Shown: positions 35,622 through 44,492 of the stretch, one piece after another
Layout of the letters: each line of letters begins with the position of its first letter
How positions within the stretch are numbered: position 1 is the first letter of the stretch
Assembly (NCBI RefSeq): GCF_014203535.1
Contig: NZ_JACHJI010000004.1
Location: forward strand, 496,001-560,000
DNA: 64,000 nt
Direction: 5' to 3'
Origin: Streptomyces griseomycini
GTDB taxonomy: Bacteria; Actinomycetota; Actinomycetes; Streptomycetales; Streptomycetaceae
Position numbers and translations under genes: made by a program
The notes under the pieces: model-generated
Told to the model about the DNA's origin: nothing
The model's database searches: none
What the model saw: the letters and a program-made list of their open reading frames with translations, nothing else

Positions 35622-35664
35622 TACCGACCCGCCCGCATGACCCCACGTACCGACACGTACCGAT
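35622..35664 (+). promoter_or_regulatory. Direct repeats upstream of the GntR gene
   Basis: TACCGAC occurs at 35622-35628 and 35648-35654 and TACCGAT at 35658-35664, the last two exactly ten bases apart and thus on one face of the helix. They precede the GTG start by 19-61 bases and may be autoregulatory sites. Confidence 0.35.
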
Positions 35665-35682
35665 ACGTCCGCAGGAGGACCC

Positions 35683-36507
35683 GTGAAGCAGGACACGCAG
35701 GGCTCCACCGGTGCGGGGGGCGCGGGCGCCGGCCCGGCCGGCGCGGGCCGCTTCCGGGTGCCCGCCCAGCCCCGGACGGGGGGCGCGGACCGGGGGCGCG
35801 AGCGTCTGCGGGGCGCCGAGGGCGGGGCCGCGCGCGGCGAGCACACGCACGGCGAACCGGCCCTTCCGGCTCCCCGGCCCGTCGTCCAGCGGTCGTCCGT
35901 GCGCGGGCAGGTCCTCGCCGCCCTGCGCACCGCGCTGGTCACGGGCGACCTGCGGCCCGGCGAGGTGTACTCGGCGCCCGTGCTCGCCGAGCGGTTCGGC
36001 GTCTCCGCGACGCCCGTGCGGGAGGCCATGCAGCAGCTCACCCTCGAGGGCGCCGTCGAGGTGGTGCCGAACCGGGGGTTCCGGGTCGTCGAGCGGGGCG
36101 CGCGGGAGCTGGCCGAGCTCGCCGAGGTCCGGGCGCTGATCGAGGTCCCGGTGATGCTGCGGCTGGCCCGCACCGTGCCCGCCGAGCGCTGGGCCGAGCT
36201 GCGCCCCCTCGCCGAGGCCACGGTCCGCGCCGCCTCCTCCGGCTGCCGGGCCACGTACGCCGAGTCCGACCGCGCCTTCCACGGCGCGGTGCTCGCCCTC
36301 GCCGGGAACGAGCAGCTGGTCCGGATCGCCGAGGACCTCCACCGCCGCGCCCAGTGGCCCCTGGTCGGCTCCGTTCCCGGGGTCCGCGGCCGGGCGGAAC
36401 TGGTGGCCGACGCCCACGAACACACGGCCCTGCTGGACGCGTTGATCGCGGGGGACCTCGAGGTGGTGCGTTCCCTGGTGGGGGAGCACTTCACCGGAGC
36501 GGCCTGA
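35683..36507 (+). CDS. GntR-family regulator (FadR/FCD type)
   Basis: 274 residues from a GTG with CAGGAGGAC ahead. An unusual 65-residue Gly/Ala/Arg-rich N-terminal stretch precedes the winged helix (SVRGQVLAALRTALVTGDLR, GEVYSAPVLAERFGVSATPV, REAMQQLTLEGAVEVVPNRG). The helical FCD effector domain fills the rest (VRALIEVPVMLRLARTVP, SDRAFHGAVLALAGNEQLV, EHTALLDALIAGDLEVVRSL). Such regulators bind organic acids with a metal ion. No catabolic gene is adjacent on the same strand, so the regulon is unclear. Confidence 0.9.
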   Translation: MKQDTQGSTGAGGAGAGPAGAGRFRVPAQPRTGGADRGRERLRGAEGGAARGEHTHGEPALPAPRPVVQRSSVRGQVLAALRTALVTGDLRPGEVYSAPVLAERFGVSATPVREAMQQLTLEGAVEVVPNRGFRVVERGARELAELAEVRALIEVPVMLRLARTVPAERWAELRPLAEATVRAASSGCRATYAESDRAFHGAVLALAGNEQLVRIAEDLHRRAQWPLVGSVPGVRGRAELVADAHEHTALLDALIAGDLEVVRSLVGEHFTGAA

Positions 36508-36577
36508 CCGAGGCGGCTCGGGAGGGGCGGTCGTGCGGGTCGGCCGCGCGGGGCGACGGGGCCGTGGCCGTGCGCGG

Positions 36578-37360
36578 CTACGCCGTCGCCGCTCCCGTGG
36601 CCGGCGGGGCCAGGCGGTGGGCCAGCCAGGTGGGGACGCCGCCCAGGAGGCGGAACAGACGGCGGGCCTCCTCGCGCAGGCGGGACGCCTCCGGCTCGGC
36701 CTCCGTGTCGGCGAGCGAGACCAGGGCCGGGGCCGTGCCCACGAGGTAACCCAACTCCTCGCGGATCCGCAGGGATTCGGCGAAGCCGTGCCGTGCCTCC
36801 GTCAACTCCCCCTCACGCAGCGCGAGTCCGGCGAGGTGACGCCAAGTGCCGGACAGCAGCAGCGGGTCGGCGTGGGAGGTGGCGCCCGCGTGCGCCCGCC
36901 GGTACGCCGCACGCGCCGCCTGCGGCGACCGGGTGAGGTTCTCGGCGATCAGCCCGCGCCGGAAGTCCAGCAGCGCCCGCCCCGCCGCCCCCGGAGGGAT
37001 CAGCGCCGCCGCCCGGCCGAGCGCGGCCCGCGCCTCGTCGGACCGGTCGCGCACACCGAACAGCGTGGCGGCGTAGGCCACGTACCCGCGTTCACAAGCG
37101 GCGGCCCCCCGCTCCTCGTCGGTGTGGGCCAGCGCCTCGGCCGTCCGCAGCGCGTCCTCGGCCTCCTCCCACCCCGCCTCGGTGTACAGGCACCGCTCCA
37201 CCAGCAGCGACGCCCGCTGCAGGGCCGCGGCCGGGGTGTCGGGCACGAGCAGGGCGGCGGCGTCGGCCCAGCAGGCACGGGAGCGCAGCCGCCATACCGC
37301 GGTCTGGAGGGGATCGTCACCGGCGGTCGTTCCGTTACCAGACATGGCGGTATGCGCCAC
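36578..37360 (-). CDS. Tetratricopeptide-repeat protein
   Basis: 260 residues, all helical. The GTG at 37360 is preferred because GGGGAGGG lies six bases ahead; an ATG at 37345 has no such site. TPR-like units include ERGAAACERGYVAYAATLFG, LIPPGAAGRALLDFRRGLIA and LLSGTWRHLAGLALREGELT, the last matching the TPR consensus best. Proteins of this type are scaffolds for protein contacts; this one resembles the free-standing TPR part of larger regulators but has no DNA-binding or ATPase domain. It is cytoplasmic, with no partner evident among its neighbours. Confidence 0.75.
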   Translation of the reverse strand: MAHTAMSGNGTTAGDDPLQTAVWRLRSRACWADAAALLVPDTPAAALQRASLLVERCLYTEAGWEEAEDALRTAEALAHTDEERGAAACERGYVAYAATLFGVRDRSDEARAALGRAAALIPPGAAGRALLDFRRGLIAENLTRSPQAARAAYRRAHAGATSHADPLLLSGTWRHLAGLALREGELTEARHGFAESLRIREELGYLVGTAPALVSLADTEAEPEASRLREEARRLFRLLGGVPTWLAHRLAPPATGAATA

Positions 37361-37591
37361 GTTGCCCTCCCCGAGCACGCCGTCGAGCTGTTGAGTGGTG
37401 GCCGCATCTCAGCACGAACGAGGGGGCCGGGCCAAGAGGACGGGTGAAAGATTTCACAAAGTTGTGGGGTGGCGGGCGCGAACGCCGGACCGGCCGACGG
37501 CGCCCGCGCACCACTCCACGGCGCCCGCCGTCACGACGCGCCGTCCACCGGGCGTCCCGCGCCGCGCGGCGCGCCGTGCGCGCCGGGCGCC

Positions 37592-39295
37592 TCAGCTCAT
37601 CCGCAGGGCCAGGAAGAAGTCCAGCTTGTCCTCCAGGCGGGACAGGTCACGGCCCGTCAGCTGCTCGATGCGGCCCACCCGGTACCGCAGCGTGTTGACG
37701 TGCAGGTGCAGCCGGGAGGCGCACCGGGTCCAGGAGCCGTCGCAGTCGAGGAACGCCTCCAGGGTGGGGATCAGTTCGGCACGGTGGCGCCGGTCGTAGT
37801 CGCGCAGGGGGTCCAGGAGGCGGGCGGTGAAGGCGCGGCGCACGTCGTCGGGGACGAAGGGGAGCAGCAGGACGTGCGAGGCCAGCTCCTGGTGGCCGGC
37901 CGCGCAGACCCGGCCCTGCCGGGCCGCGGCCACGCGCCGCGCGTGCCGTGCCTCCTCCAGGGCCCCGCGCAGGCCCTCCGCCGAGTGCACGGCCGCGCTG
38001 ACCCCGAGCGTGACCCGGCCGTCGTCCTCCAGCCCCGCCGTGAGCGGGTCCCGCACGGACTCCAGGAGCGCGTCGGCGAGGATCCCCGTCCCGGAGCCGT
38101 CGTGCTCGCCCGTCACCGAGGGCAGCGGGACGAGCGCGATCGCCTCCTCCCCGGTGTGGGCGACCGCGATGCGGTCCGAGTGCTCGGGGCCGGTCGACGC
38201 CGGGTCCACCAGGATCTCCTCCAGCAGCGCCTGGGCCACCGGACCGCCGGCCACCTCGCCGCCGTCCCAGTCGACGCGGGCCACGACCACCTGCCAGTGC
38301 GGCGCGGTCCCGAGCCCGGGCAGCAGCACCGGGGCCGCCACCCGCAGCCGTGCCGCGATCTCGGCGGGCGCGGCGCCCGTCTGCACCAGCTCCAGCACCT
38401 CCTGCGCGAGCCGGCGCCGGACCGTGCGCGCCGCTTCCCGGCGGTCCCGCTCGACCGCGATCAGCTGGGTGACCCCGTGCAGCAGGTCCAGCCGCTCCTC
38501 GGCCCAGTCCGCGGCGTCCGCCTCGACGGCCAGCAGCCAGTCCGACAGCACCGTCTCGCGCACGTCCCGCGCGCCCCGGGGGGACGACCCGGGCGGCGGG
38601 CCCTGCGGGGCGCGCCCGCCGGCGCGCACCGGGAAGAGGCTGTACGTCGTCTGTCCCACCGTCACCCGGTGCGGTCCGCGCCGTCCGGTGCGGGTGGCCG
38701 CCAGGTGCTCCGCCGCGAGCCGCGCGCACACGTCGGCGGGCAGCGCCGGTCCCCCCGCCCCCTTCGGCCCGGCGATCAGCCGGCCCGCGGGCGACAGCAC
38801 CCAGGCCCGCAGGTCCAGGTCCGAGCCCAGCAGGTCGAGCACCACGTCCGGGCCGCCGCCCGCCGGGCCCGAGGTCATCATCCGACGGTGCCGGTCCACC
38901 ACGGCCGCGAGGTCCCCGGCGCGCTCGCCGGACACCTGCCGCACGACGTGCTCGGTGACGGTCGCGAAGGCCACCGACTCGTGCACCGCGAACAGCGGCA
39001 GCCGGTGCCGCGCACAGGCCGCGACCAGGTCGTCCGGGACCTCGCCCAGTTCCGCCGTACCGGCCGCGACGGCGGCCACCTGGGCCTGCGCCAGGATCCG
39101 CACGAACGGCTCCGAGTCCGCGGCGTCCCGGCGCCAGGCCAGGCCCGTGAGCACCAGCTCCCCGCCCGAGAGGTAGCGGCTCGGGTCCCTCAGGTCGGTG
39201 GTCATCACCCCGCGCACCGTACGGTCCAGCTCGTCCTCGCCGCCGAGCAGCTTCAGGCCCAGCGCGTCGGTGTCCAGCAGTGCGCGCAGCCGCAT
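37592..39295 (-). CDS. PucR-family regulator of purine catabolism
   Basis: 567 residues. The N-terminal PucR sensor begins MRLRALLDTDALGLKLLGGE and continues TDLRDPSRYLSGGELVLTGL. A GGDEF-like middle part follows, and the C-terminal helix-turn-helix (CASRLHLHVNTLRYRVGRIE) is of the HTH_30 kind. The start gives the exact family N-terminus. These proteins switch on uptake and breakdown of purines and allantoin. The divergent gene is the xanthine dehydrogenase chimera, and the NCS2 permease lies two genes away. The regulator therefore has lost at least one target enzyme while remaining intact itself. Confidence 0.92.
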   Translation of the reverse strand: MRLRALLDTDALGLKLLGGEDELDRTVRGVMTTDLRDPSRYLSGGELVLTGLAWRRDAADSEPFVRILAQAQVAAVAAGTAELGEVPDDLVAACARHRLPLFAVHESVAFATVTEHVVRQVSGERAGDLAAVVDRHRRMMTSGPAGGGPDVVLDLLGSDLDLRAWVLSPAGRLIAGPKGAGGPALPADVCARLAAEHLAATRTGRRGPHRVTVGQTTYSLFPVRAGGRAPQGPPPGSSPRGARDVRETVLSDWLLAVEADAADWAEERLDLLHGVTQLIAVERDRREAARTVRRRLAQEVLELVQTGAAPAEIAARLRVAAPVLLPGLGTAPHWQVVVARVDWDGGEVAGGPVAQALLEEILVDPASTGPEHSDRIAVAHTGEEAIALVPLPSVTGEHDGSGTGILADALLESVRDPLTAGLEDDGRVTLGVSAAVHSAEGLRGALEEARHARRVAAARQGRVCAAGHQELASHVLLLPFVPDDVRRAFTARLLDPLRDYDRRHRAELIPTLEAFLDCDGSWTRCASRLHLHVNTLRYRVGRIEQLTGRDLSRLEDKLDFFLALRMS

Positions 39296-39638
39296 TCTCG
39301 TCGCCGCCGTTCTTTCGTCTCGATACCTACGATGGAGCGTGGGGAACCTTCCGGTGAGGACCCGTGGGTGGCCGGTCAGCGGTGTCGGCCGGCTCCTGGG
39401 CCGTGTCCCCCGTTGCCGGAGGAAGGCGGGGAGGTTCCCGGTGGCCTCCATTCATACGAATCTACAAGATGTCCGCGTTGGCCAGCCAACTCCTTCATGG
39501 TTTCGGTGACTGACCCCGGTGGAACACCCGGCGGTGTACTGAGCCCACTCCGAGTGAACCGCACATGAACGAGCCGGGCCCGCAGCACACGGATTGGCTC
39601 GATCCGCACGCTCCACGAGACGCAGAAGAGAGTCGGCC
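39296..39638. promoter_or_regulatory. Divergent control region of pucR-like and xdh relic
   Basis: The 343 bases contain no supported gene. Two inverted repeats stand out: ATTC-ATAC-GAAT (39451-39462) and GTTGGC-CA-GCCAAC (39478-39491), both in a stretch with more A/T than its surroundings. They are candidate PucR operators because the regulator and the former dehydrogenase diverge from here. Confidence 0.4.
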
Positions 39639-40922
39639 ATGGACTTCCTTCGCCCCGCCAGCTGGGAGGAGGCGCTCGCCGCGAAGGCCGAGCACCCCAC
39701 CGCCGTGCCGATCGCGGGCGGCACCGACGTGATGGTCGAGATCAACTTCGACCACCACCGGCCCGAGTACCTCATGGACCTGAACCGCATCGGTGACCTC
39801 CACCACTGGGAGGTCGGCGGGGAGAGCGTGCGGCTCGGCGCCTCCGTCCCGTACTCCGGGATCATGGAGCACCTGCGCGCCGAGCTGCCGGGTCTCGCCC
39901 TCGCCTCCCGCACGGTCGCCTCCCCGCAGATCCGCAACCGCGGCGGCGTCGGCGGCAATCTCGGCACCGCCTCCCCGGCCGGCGACGCCCACCCGGCGCT
40001 GCTCGCCGCGGACGGCCGGCTGACCCACGTCAAGGCGCGCATCGTCCTCGACGGCGGCGCGTACGCCTCCGCCTCCCCGGCCGTGGTCGGCAACGCCTCC
40101 TCGCTGGGCGTCGGACCGTACGCCGTGGACGACGTCGAGATCGAGGCGATCGCCCTCTGCACCAACAACCCGCCCTGCGGCGCGATGCGCGGCTTCGGCG
40201 CGGTCCAGGCGTGCTTCGCCTACGAGGCGCAGATGGACAAGCCGGCGGCGAGGCTCGGCATGGACCCGGTGGAGCTGAGGCAGCTCAACGCCATGGAGCA
40301 GGGCACGGTCACGCCCACCGGGCAGCCGGTCGACTCCCCGGCGCCGGTCGCCGAACTGCTGCGCCGCGTCAAGGCGATGCCCATGCCGCCGGAGCGCCAG
40401 TGGGAGTCCAGCGAGGGCGCCGACGTGCGCCTGCTGCCCGGCGGCCTGTCCAACACCACGCACGGCGAGGGCGTCGTCCGCGGCGTCGGCTACGCCGTCG
40501 GCATCAGGAACGTCGGCTTCTCCGAGGGCTTCGACGACTACTCCACCGCCCGCGTCCGCGTGGAGGCGGTCGGCGGGGAGCCGGTCGCCACCGTGCACAC
40601 CGCGATGGCGGAGGTCGGCCAGGGCGGCGTCACCGTCCACGCCCAGATCGCCCGCACCGGGCTCGGCGTCGCCCGGGTGACGATCCACCCCGCCGACACG
40701 CAGGTGGGCTCGGCGGGTTCGACCTCGGCGTCCCGGCAGACGTACGTCCCCGTCGACGTGCTCGAACTCGCCGACGACCACGCGCCGTACGGGCTGCGCG
40801 GCGTCGGCGAGGCGCCCACCCTGTCATCGACCCCGGCCGTCCTCGCGGCGATCCGCGACACGACGGGCCTGGAGCTGAACAGGACACCGGTCCGCCCGGA
40901 ACACCTCACGGGCACGGTGTGA
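39639..40922 (+). pseudogene. In-frame chimera of xanthine dehydrogenase FAD and molybdenum subunits
   Basis: 427 residues in one open frame. Residues 1 to about 124 are the start of an FAD-binding XDH subunit (AVPIAGGTDVMVEI, then GGVGGNLGTASPAGDAHPAL). Around GRL (residues 126-128, near 40015) the text switches to the inside of a molybdenum-cofactor subunit (HVKARIVLDGGAYAS, AMRGFGAVQACFAYEAQMDK, MAEVGQGGVTVHAQIARTGL). Near residue 370 (about 40747) it jumps again, from STSASRQTYV to the family's extreme C-terminus, which keeps the active-site glutamate in GLRGVGEAPT. The end of the FAD subunit, the whole 2Fe-2S subunit and over half of the molybdenum subunit are missing. It cannot work as a dehydrogenase, yet has no stop codons. 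Confidence 0.85.
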
Positions 40923-40927
40923 GGCAC

Positions 40928-40951
40928 GGGCCCGCCGCGACGGGCGGGCCC
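40928..40951 (+). terminator. Hairpin after the xdh chimera
   Basis: GGGCCCGCC pairs with GGCGGGCCC across a six-base loop, six bases after the stop codon. No T run follows, as is usual in this GC range. Confidence 0.5.
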
Positions 40952-41029
40952 GCGCCGGCACCGCCTGCCGTCGCGGTCGGTCGTGCCTCCCCCCGGGGCG
41001 GCACGGGTGGGCGCAGCGGCACCCCGACG

Positions 41030-41061
41030 CCGGGTGACCGTGCAACCGCACGGTCACCCGG
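41030..41061. terminator. Strong hairpin upstream of the NCS2 permease gene
   Basis: CCGGGTGACCGTGC pairs perfectly with GCACGGTCACCCGG around the loop AACC. It lies 131 bases before the permease start. It could end read-through from the xdh chimera or be part of a permease leader RNA. Confidence 0.5.
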
Positions 41062-41191
41062 GCGCCGGTCCCCACACACAGGTGCAGTACCGGGCCGTCC
41101 CCCGGGTCTGGCACCTCCCAAACCCCGGCTCGCGCCGGCACAGCGCCGGCGCAGCGACCGGGTGCCCCTATGAACCTTGGGAGATGGCACC

Positions 41192-42658
41192 ATGACCCAG
41201 CAGTCAGTGGAGCCGGCGGCCACCGCCGAGGACGCGGGCGCGGGAACCCGCGTCCCGGCCGGACGGTCCTGGCTCGACCGGTACTTCCACATATCCCGCA
41301 GGGGATCCACGGTCGCGCGTGAAGTGCGCGGCGGCGTCACCACCTTCATGGCGATGGCGTACATCCTCCTGCTCAACCCCCTGATCCTGTCCGGCGAGGA
41401 CGCGGCCGGGAACACCCTCGGCCGCACCGCCCTGATCACCGCGACGGCGTTCGCCGCCGCCCTCACCACGCTGCTGATGGGCTTCGTCGGCAAGGTGCCG
41501 CTCGCCCTCGCCGCCGGCCTGTCCGTGTCCGGGGTGCTCGCCTCGCAGGTCGCGCCCGTGATGACCTGGCCGCAGGCCATGGGCATGTGCGTGATGTACG
41601 GCGTGGTCATCATGCTGCTGGTCGTCACCGGCCTGCGCGAGATGATCATGAACGCGATCCCGCTCGCGCTGAAGCACGCGATCACCATGGGGATCGGCCT
41701 GTTCGTCGCCCTGATCGGCCTGGTGAAGGCCGGCTTCGTGCACGAGAACGCGGCGCCCGGCGGCGGCCCGGTGATCCTCGGACCGGGGGGCGAACTGGCC
41801 GGCTGGCCGGTGCTGCTGTTCGCCGTGACCCTCCTGGCGATCTTCATGCTCCAGGCGCGGGGCGTGCCCGGCGCGATCCTGATCGGCATCATCGGCGGCA
41901 CCGTACTGGCCGTCGCGCTCAACGCGTTCGGGGTCATCGACCCCGAGCAGTGGGCGAGCGGCGCTCCCGAGCTGCACGGCAGCGCGGTCTCCGTGCCCGA
42001 CTTCTCGGTCTTCGGCGAGGTCGAGTTCGGCGGCTGGGGCGAGGTCGGCGCCATGACGGTCGGCATGATCGTCTTCACCCTGGTGCTGGCCGGCTTCTTC
42101 GACGCGATGGCGACCATCATCGGCGTCGGCACGGAGGCGAAGCTCGCCGACGACAAGGGCCGGATGCCGGGCCTGTCCAAGGCGCTGTTCATCGACGGCG
42201 CCGGCGGCGCGATCGGCGGCGTCTCCGGGGCCTCCGGCCAGACGGTGTTCGTCGAGTCGGCGACGGGCGTGGGCGAGGGTGCGCGGACGGGGCTGTCCTC
42301 CGTCGTCACCGGACTCTTCTTCGCCGCCTGCCTGTTCTTCACCCCGCTGACGGCGATCGTGCCGGGCGAGGTCGCCGCGGCGGCCCTGGTGGTGATCGGC
42401 GCCATGATGATGACGAACGCCCGGCACGTGGACTGGGCCGACCGCGCCACCGCGATCCCGGTCTTCCTGACCGTCGTCATCATGCCGTTCACGTACTCCA
42501 TCACCGCGGGCGTCGCCGCCGGGGTCATCGCCTACGTCGCCATCAGGACCGGCCAGGGCAAGGCCCGGGAGATCGGCGCCTTCATGTGGGGCCTGACGCT
42601 GATCTTCCTCGTCCACTTCGCCCTCGCCCCGATCGAGAGCTGGCTGGGCGTGCACTGA
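41192..42658 (+). CDS. NCS2-family purine permease
   Basis: 488 residues, with about twelve membrane segments. The ATG at 41192 follows GGGAGATGGCACC; an in-frame ATG at 41177 overlaps that site. AzgA/GhxP-like features are VRGGVTTFMAMAYILLLNPL at the start, ITATAFAAALTTLLMGFVG, the substrate-binding region FDAMATIIGVGTEAKLAD, and GAIGGVSGASGQTVFVESAT. These transporters import adenine, guanine, hypoxanthine or xanthine with protons. It is the intact member of the decayed purine locus and presumably still answers to the PucR regulator. Confidence 0.9.
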   Translation: MTQQSVEPAATAEDAGAGTRVPAGRSWLDRYFHISRRGSTVAREVRGGVTTFMAMAYILLLNPLILSGEDAAGNTLGRTALITATAFAAALTTLLMGFVGKVPLALAAGLSVSGVLASQVAPVMTWPQAMGMCVMYGVVIMLLVVTGLREMIMNAIPLALKHAITMGIGLFVALIGLVKAGFVHENAAPGGGPVILGPGGELAGWPVLLFAVTLLAIFMLQARGVPGAILIGIIGGTVLAVALNAFGVIDPEQWASGAPELHGSAVSVPDFSVFGEVEFGGWGEVGAMTVGMIVFTLVLAGFFDAMATIIGVGTEAKLADDKGRMPGLSKALFIDGAGGAIGGVSGASGQTVFVESATGVGEGARTGLSSVVTGLFFAACLFFTPLTAIVPGEVAAAALVVIGAMMMTNARHVDWADRATAIPVFLTVVIMPFTYSITAGVAAGVIAYVAIRTGQGKAREIGAFMWGLTLIFLVHFALAPIESWLGVH

Positions 42659-42708
42659 CCCGGTGCCGCCGCACGTACCCTCCACGCAACCGTCGTCGAG
42701 GAGACCGG

Positions 42709-43172
42709 GAGGTGCCGGACGTCACCCGGCACGGTGGTCGGCCCGGTCTCCGGCGGCTGCGTGGAGGGCGCGGGGTACGGACTCGTGCGAGCAGGCGCCG
42801 CGGGACGGCGAAACCGTCCTGGAGCGCTTCGGCCACAGCGGCGGGGACGCCTTCGCCGCCGGTCCGACCTGCGGCGGCGTCATCGACGTCCTGGTCGCCC
42901 CGGTGCGGGCGACGGACCCCGCCCGCACCGTGCTCGCCGCCGCGCTGCTGGAGCTCGCCCCGTGCCTCCCGGTGGCGCACGTCGGCGCGTCGGGGGCCCG
43001 CCGCGCCCGCCCGGACCGCGACGCGCGCCTGCGCGAAGTCGGCGTGACCGGCCCGGAGCCGGCCCGCCTCGGGCCGCCCCTCGGCCGCGCCCCGGGCGCC
43101 CGCACGCCGGAGGGGGCGGCCCTGTCCGTCGCGGCGGAGACCGTCGCGGACCGGGCCGGCCCGGCGGCCTGA
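42709..43172 (+). pseudogene. XdhC/CoxI maturation factor, frameshifted and internally deleted
   Basis: Three parts of an XdhC-type molybdenum-enzyme maturation protein can be read, but not in one frame. VGPVSGGCVEGAGYG (about 42733-42780) is in one frame. After an extra base near 42785 the next frame gives CEQAPRDGETVLERFGHSGG, then FAAGPTCGGVIDVLVAPV. The frame then jumps from ALLELAP to the end of the C-terminal domain (VAHVGASGARRARPDRDARL, GARTPEGAALSVAAETVADR), skipping the usual middle. The normal N-terminus is absent too. XdhC inserts and sulfurates the cofactor of xanthine dehydrogenase, so its loss fits the loss of that enzyme next door. Confidence 0.75.
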
Positions 43173-43185
43173 GCGCGCGGTGGAC

Positions 43186-43626
43186 TCAGGGCTGCCTCAG
43201 GAGCCGGTTCAGCGCCCGTCCGAAGACGAGGCGGCCCGCCCGGCCCACCAGGCCGTCGAACAGGGCGGGCACGGCACGGACGCGGATCTCCTCCCGCCAC
43301 AGCACGCGCGCCCGGCCGCCCGGCCCCGGCCGCACCTCGATCTCGGCCCACCCCGTGACGACGCGGCCGCGTTTCTCCAGGCGGCACAGGCCGGGGGAGC
43401 CGTCCAGCGGGGGCCGCCACACCGTCACCTCCATCGGGTCGGCGAAGGAGAGCGGGCCGAGGCCCGTGCGGGCGACGACCGTCGTGCCCTCGCCGGTCGG
43501 CGGGGGAGTGGCCACGGTGATCCGGGTGAGGGGGACCGCATCCCCGTGCCGGGGCCACCGGGTGAGCCGGCGCCATGCCTCGTCGGGGGAGAGGGGTGCC
43601 GTGCGCTGGACATGGAAGGTGGCCAC
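43186..43626 (-). CDS. SRPBCC-fold protein (polyketide cyclase/dehydrase-like)
   Basis: 146 residues. It starts MATFHVQRTAPLSPDEAWRRL and ends VPALFDGLVGRAGRLVFGRA, the alternating strand and long C-terminal helix of a START/SRPBCC lipid-binding fold. The pocket would hold a small hydrophobic ligand. Catalytic residues cannot be pointed to. It is transcribed towards the XdhC relic and away from the divergent region, with no operon partner. The assignment to the superfamily is good but the ligand and role are unknown. Confidence 0.8.
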   Translation of the reverse strand: MATFHVQRTAPLSPDEAWRRLTRWPRHGDAVPLTRITVATPPPTGEGTTVVARTGLGPLSFADPMEVTVWRPPLDGSPGLCRLEKRGRVVTGWAEIEVRPGPGGRARVLWREEIRVRAVPALFDGLVGRAGRLVFGRALNRLLRQP

Positions 43627-43711
43627 GAGGGGATCCTAAGGAATCCCGTCCGCTCGTCGGCCGACCCGGCGGCGTGTCACCCGGTCGGGCCGGTCCCCGG
43701 TCCCGCCGCGC

Positions 43712-44488
43712 TCACCGGTACACCTTCCCCGGCTCCGCCCTGCCCGGCGCGAGGAGCTGAGGGACCGTCACGAAGACGTACCCCCGCTTCTTCAGCGCGT
43801 CGATGATGCCGGGCACGGCGGGGACCGTCCCGTCGTAGATGTCGTGGAGCAGGATGATGCCGTCGCGGGAGGACTGGGCGAGGACGCGGCGGGTGATGAG
43901 GCCGGAGTCGGTCGTCCTGTAGTCCTTCGCCGTCACGCTCCACAGGACCTCCGCGAGGCCCAGTTCGCGGGAGATCCCGTTCACGGTGCCGTCGGTGCGG
44001 CCCTGCGGCGGGCGCATCAGGGTGGGGCGGCGGCCGGTGAGGCGTTCTATCTCCTCGTTGGGGCGCTCCAGTTCCTCGCGTATCTCCTCGGGCTCCAGGT
44101 CCGTCAGGATCCGGTGGGTCCAGGTGTGGTTCGCCACCTCGTGACCCTCGTCGGCCATGCGCTCGACGAGCTCGGGGTACGTGTCGATGTGCCGCCTGCC
44201 CAGCAGGAAGAACGTCGCCGGGACCTGTTTCTCCTTCAGGATGTCCAGCAGCCGCGCGGAGTGCTCGCTCGGCCCCGCGTCGAAGGTGAGCGCGATGCAC
44301 TTGACCTCGCGGCAGTCGACGGTGCCGAACCGGGCCTGGACGTCCGCGGACCGGACGGCGCTGGGGGCGGTCGTCTCCACCTGCGTGCAGCCGCTCAGCG
44401 CCAGCGTCGCGGCCGTGGCCGCCAGCACGCTCGCCAGGGCCCGGAACGCGGTCCCCGGTCTTTTCATCTTCCTGGTCAGAGAAGGCAT
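43712..44488 (-). CDS. NodB-type polysaccharide deacetylase lipoprotein
   Basis: 258 residues. A signal peptide with lipobox LSGC (Cys34) anchors it outside the membrane. The NodB fold has motif 1 LTFDAGPSEHS, where the second Asp of TFDDGP is Ala; motif 2 HTWTH; motif 3 RPPQGRTDG; motif 4 DYRTTDSG; and motif 5 ILLHDIYDGT. Such enzymes remove N-acetyl groups from chitin, peptidoglycan or surface glycans with a metal ion. Start choice is open (44488, or 44467 nearer the membrane helix) because no clear ribosome-binding site is present. The gene shares a divergent operator with the glycan cluster and may modify its product. Confidence 0.88.
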   Translation of the reverse strand: MPSLTRKMKRPGTAFRALASVLAATAATLALSGCTQVETTAPSAVRSADVQARFGTVDCREVKCIALTFDAGPSEHSARLLDILKEKQVPATFFLLGRRHIDTYPELVERMADEGHEVANHTWTHRILTDLEPEEIREELERPNEEIERLTGRRPTLMRPPQGRTDGTVNGISRELGLAEVLWSVTAKDYRTTDSGLITRRVLAQSSRDGIILLHDIYDGTVPAVPGIIDALKKRGYVFVTVPQLLAPGRAEPGKVYR

Positions 44489-44492
44489 GCCG

